A stretch of DNA of 64,000 bases from Mucilaginibacter sp. PAMC 26640 (lineage in GTDB: Bacteria; Bacteroidota; Bacteroidia; Sphingobacteriales; Sphingobacteriaceae), in assembly GCA_001596135.1 (NCBI GenBank), contig CP014773.1:2914001-2978000 (forward strand), given 5' to 3'. A program made the translations under genes and the position numbers. Below are positions 60,992-64,000 of this stretch, piece by piece; the stretch's first letter is position 1; each line of letters starts with the position of its first letter. The notes under the pieces are model-generated. The model had not been told where the DNA came from, did not search any database, and was given only the letters and a program-made list of their open reading frames with translations.

Positions 60992-63900
60992 ATGGAATCC
61001 AGCTCTCCGGATCGCTTTATCATAGCTATCGGCGCATCGGCCGGTGGGCTGGAAGCCATCCATGAGTTTTTTGATCATATGCCGGCCAACTCGGGTTTTA
61101 CTTTTGTGGTGATACAGCATCTTTCGCCAGATTATAAAAGCTTGTTGGTAGAACTTGTATCCAAACATACCCACATGCAGGTTTTTGAAGCTGCTAACGA
61201 TGTGACCCTACAGCGCGACTGTGTGTATATTATCCCCAATAAAAAACTGATGACCATCCGCGGGCACAAGCTTAAGCTTGCGGATAAGGTAAAAGATAAA
61301 TCGCCCAATACAGCCATTGACACCTTTCTGTTTACAATGGCTAAGGAGAAAAAGGAGAAGGCAATTGCGATTATCCTCTCAGGCACCGGTACAGACGGTA
61401 CCAAAGGTATTGAAGCCATAAAGGAATATGGCGGCATGGTAATAGTTCAGGATCCGGCAACAGCGAAGTTTGATGGGATGCCCAATAGTGCCATTACTTC
61501 AGGCAATGCAGATCATATTTTGGCACCGGCAAAAATGCACGCCGAGGTTTATAATTACGTGCATCAGATCAATATCCCACAGATAGAAGAGGGTGGCTTT
61601 GATGATGGTAAACTGAACGACATTTTTACGCTGGTATCAAAAAGCAGCGGGCATGATTTCAATCTATACAAAACACCCACTATTTTAAGGCGCATTACCA
61701 GGCGTATGGCGGCGGTAGCACTGTTGCATTTGGAAGATTATGTTGCTTTGCTGCACAAGGACCCCGCTGAAGTTAAACTGCTTGCCAAGGATTTTTTAAT
61801 TGGAGTTACCAGCTTTTTTAGAGATAAGCAAGCGTTTGAGTTACTGGAAAAAGAGATTATCCCCAATATTGTTAAAAAGAAAAACGACGGCGATATCCTT
61901 AAAGTTTGGGTATGCGCCTGCAGCACCGGGGAAGAGGCCTATTCAATTGCCGTATTGTTGAATGAAAAGGTGGAGGAAAGCGGTAAAAACATCGAGATCA
62001 AAATTTTTGCTACCGATGTTGATGATGCCGCTATTGAAGTTGCAGCAAGGAATTGCTATCCGCTTACCGCAGGCAGGGAAATTCCGGAGCATTTATTGAA
62101 AAGATATTTTATAAAAGATAACAAAAGCTATTCGGTTCTGCCGGGCATCCGCAAGCAGATTGTTTTTGCGCGCCATAATGTGATCAAGTCGCCACCATTT
62201 ATCAAGAACGATTTGGTCACCTGCCGAAACATGCTTATTTACATGAATAGCCTATTGCAGCAAAAAGTAGTAGCTACATTCCATTATGCACTTAATAAAG
62301 AGGGGTACTTATTCTTAGGGTCAAGCGAAAATGCGGCAAGTATTAAAGAGGGGGTAACTGAAATCAGCAGCAAATGGAAAATCTACCAGCGATCCGGCGC
62401 TATCACTTATGGGCTTCACCATACCTACACCGCAGTTGCGCCTGGTTTAAAATATGATGAAAAACAAATTCCTGTAAAAAATAGCGATAAGCCAAAGTCC
62501 ATAGATGAAGAGTTTCGTGACCTGCTGATAGAGGAGTTTGGTCCGGTTGGTATTTTTATCGATAAGAGCTACACGGTAAAAGAAACGATTGGCGACTTTA
62601 ACAGGTTTTTGATGATGCCCGAAAAAAAGCTGGATCTAAATATCCTCAATATGGTGGGCAAGGATGTTTCTATTGTACTGAATACCGCAATCCGCAAAGC
62701 CTGGAAAGAGGGAAAGAAAGCGCATATTGATAATATTAAGGTTAAGCGCGAAAAAGAGGTTATGCTTTTGCAGATCACCGTTAAGCCGCCGGATAGCCGG
62801 TCGCCGAATGGCTACACCCTCGTTTTGTTTTCTGAAAATAAGGCCGAGCCGGTGAAGCAAGGTATTGTATTGCCACCGGTAGACGGCGACCAGCATGGCG
62901 AGTACCTGATGGAGATGGAGGCAGAATTAAGCGAAACCCGCATTAATCTCCAAATGGCTGTAGAGGAGATGGAGACTACCAATGAGGAGCTTCAATCCAG
63001 CAACGAGGAACTGCTTTCGGCAAATGAAGAATTGCAATCTGGGAATGAAGAATTGCAGTCTCTTAACGAAGAATTACACACCCTGAATACCGAACATCAG
63101 CTGAAAATAAGGGAGCTGGTGGAACTTAATGACGATCTGGATAATTATTTCAGGAGCACTGCTATCGGTCAGATCTTTATCGATGCTAATTTACGTATCC
63201 GTAAGTTTAACCCTGCGGCGGTAAAACTGATCAATTTGATAGAAGCGGATATTGGCAGGCCTATTAATCATATCTCCAATAACATTTTGTTAGATAACCT
63301 GGTGAACGATCTGCATACTGTTCTGGGCAAGGGAAAGATGATAGAAAAAGAAGTAGCGCTTAAAAGCGGTACCAACAGCCTTATGCGCATTATGCCCTAT
63401 ATCCGCAAGGATAAGCAGCCGGATGGGGCGGTTATTACTTTTGTTGATATATCGGTAATTACCGAACTGAATAATATGATTACCGGCGTGTTTAACGCCA
63501 ACTCATCCGCTATTCTTGCATTTCGCGAAATAGCTGCCACAGGCAGTAAGCCAAAAGATTATAAGTGTATAGCCTTTAATCAATCTGCTTTGTCGCTAAT
63601 TGATAAAACGGCTGACGACATGAATGCACAGCCATCTATCAGCGAGTTTCCCGAACTGATGGCGGCCATGAATTTTGAGCAATATTCGAAAGTCGCCGAA
63701 ACGGGTAAGCCCGTTCAGGCAGAGATCCAAACTACAGACGGCCGGTATTATCAATTATCCAGTGCCAAAATGAATGATGGTTTTGTACTTAGCTTAAGCG
63801 ATGTAACCATCCGTAAAAATGCGGAGAAAAAGCTTAAAAAGAATTATAATGAGTTGATAACTGCAAGAGAGGGGCTGCGGAATCTCAACCAGCAATTAGA

Positions 63901-64000
63901 ACAGAGGGTGCAGGAACGTACCCAAAAGCTGGCAGAAAGCGAAGAGCGTTTTAAACTTGTATCAAAAGCTACCAACGATACCGTTTGGGATTGGAACCTG
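60992..64000 (+). CDS. CheB-CheR-coiled coil-PAS signalling protein, truncated by window end
   Basis: Open to the window edge, 1003 codons seen. Residues 1-190 are a CheB methylesterase with the triad Ser16 (GASAGG), His43 (VIQHL) and Asp135 (GTGTDGT). About 200-470 is a CheR methyltransferase (WVCACSTGEEAYS SAM motif; NDLVTCRNMLIYM). About 640-723 is a coiled coil of repeated NEELQS heptads. PAS domains follow, then a second coiled coil (RVQERTQKLAESEERF) leading into another PAS at the edge; a histidine kinase end is expected but not seen. It is 35 bp behind the phytochrome gene (a TTG at 60965 would cut this to 8). No receptor-type chemotaxis genes are near. Confidence 0.92.
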   Translation, partial: MESSSPDRFIIAIGASAGGLEAIHEFFDHMPANSGFTFVVIQHLSPDYKSLLVELVSKHTHMQVFEAANDVTLQRDCVYIIPNKKLMTIRGHKLKLADKVKDKSPNTAIDTFLFTMAKEKKEKAIAIILSGTGTDGTKGIEAIKEYGGMVIVQDPATAKFDGMPNSAITSGNADHILAPAKMHAEVYNYVHQINIPQIEEGGFDDGKLNDIFTLVSKSSGHDFNLYKTPTILRRITRRMAAVALLHLEDYVALLHKDPAEVKLLAKDFLIGVTSFFRDKQAFELLEKEIIPNIVKKKNDGDILKVWVCACSTGEEAYSIAVLLNEKVEESGKNIEIKIFATDVDDAAIEVAARNCYPLTAGREIPEHLLKRYFIKDNKSYSVLPGIRKQIVFARHNVIKSPPFIKNDLVTCRNMLIYMNSLLQQKVVATFHYALNKEGYLFLGSSENAASIKEGVTEISSKWKIYQRSGAITYGLHHTYTAVAPGLKYDEKQIPVKNSDKPKSIDEEFRDLLIEEFGPVGIFIDKSYTVKETIGDFNRFLMMPEKKLDLNILNMVGKDVSIVLNTAIRKAWKEGKKAHIDNIKVKREKEVMLLQITVKPPDSRSPNGYTLVLFSENKAEPVKQGIVLPPVDGDQHGEYLMEMEAELSETRINLQMAVEEMETTNEELQSSNEELLSANEELQSGNEELQSLNEELHTLNTEHQLKIRELVELNDDLDNYFRSTAIGQIFIDANLRIRKFNPAAVKLINLIEADIGRPINHISNNILLDNLVNDLHTVLGKGKMIEKEVALKSGTNSLMRIMPYIRKDKQPDGAVITFVDISVITELNNMITGVFNANSSAILAFREIAATGSKPKDYKCIAFNQSALSLIDKTADDMNAQPSISEFPELMAAMNFEQYSKVAETGKPVQAEIQTTDGRYYQLSSAKMNDGFVLSLSDVTIRKNAEKKLKKNYNELITAREGLRNLNQQLEQRVQERTQKLAESEERFKLVSKATNDTVWDWNL

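Noticed and set aside
1..64000. CRISPR array
   Set aside because: The only short direct repeats are contiguous 10-mers without spacers, and no cas genes are present.
1..64000. tRNA and rRNA genes
   Set aside because: No cloverleaf with a TTCGA-type T-arm or rRNA-like stretch was found by eye; a tRNAscan run would settle it.
1..64000. Insertion sequences or integrases
   Set aside because: No transposase or recombinase gene is present; the repeats seen are small non-coding elements.

Overview
The window looks like a chromosomal segment from a member of the Bacteroidota, most likely family Sphingobacteriaceae (Mucilaginibacter/Pedobacter-like). The grounds are SusC/SusD pairs, GH92 enzymes, Bacteroidota-only families (DUF5004, DUF4961, DUF2027-Smr), promoters of the TTTG-N19/20-TAnnTTTG type, few purine-rich ribosome binding sites, and moderate GC. 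The genus is an inference from memory of gene families; no search was run.

Layout. 1-9.1 kb holds housekeeping and stress genes: a truncated lipoprotein gene, a HAD hydrolase, a cold-shock protein, a YtxH protein, an M1 peptidase, a DUF2027-Smr protein, a GH31 glycosidase and an ankyrin protein. 9.1-13.5 kb is an oxidative-stress group (large catalase KatE with a DUF892 ferritin-like protein, facing the ankyrin gene), then an SDR and a secreted Pxx-repeat protein. 13.6-14.65 kb is a GH130 mannoside phosphorylase. 15.0-22.0 kb is a TetR regulator followed by a tripartite RND efflux system (adaptor, pump, outer-membrane factor); one palindrome recurs before tetR and before the adaptor. 22.0-30.2 kb is mixed: an ABM monooxygenase, a decayed TonB receptor, a ThuA/PQQ-dehydrogenase/PKD/cytochrome c fusion, a thioesterase, an LLM oxidoreductase with a small conserved partner, a GH25 lysozyme and a small unknown gene.

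30.4-59.2 kb is a polysaccharide utilisation locus, by enzyme content probably for an esterified (acetylated?) alpha-mannoside glycan: SGNH esterase, GH38-like, GH92, SGNH esterase, CE1-like esterase, SusD, DUF5004, DUF4961, SusC, SusD, SusC, Lgt, a DUF4185/5005-like protein, a third SGNH, a second GH92, a FucP-type MFS sugar transporter and a LacI regulator. A recurring LacI-type palindrome (core GCTAAATC-rATTTAGC) lies before at least five of the transcription units and before lacI itself, often over the promoter -33 or -7 element. I take this as the local regulon of the LacI protein.

59.4-64 kb holds a bacteriophytochrome photosensory module (PAS-GAF-PHY with the bilin Cys) that has no output domain, directly followed by a CheB-CheR-coiled coil-PAS signalling protein that runs off the window. 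The two are probably a split light-sensing system.

Structure not explained by genes includes a 10-bp tandem repeat family at three loci, two of them followed by a hairpin with compensatory changes; a REP-like double hairpin inside the efflux operon; a promoter-plus-terminator unit with no ORF (candidate small RNA); and a perfect 25-bp bidirectional terminator.
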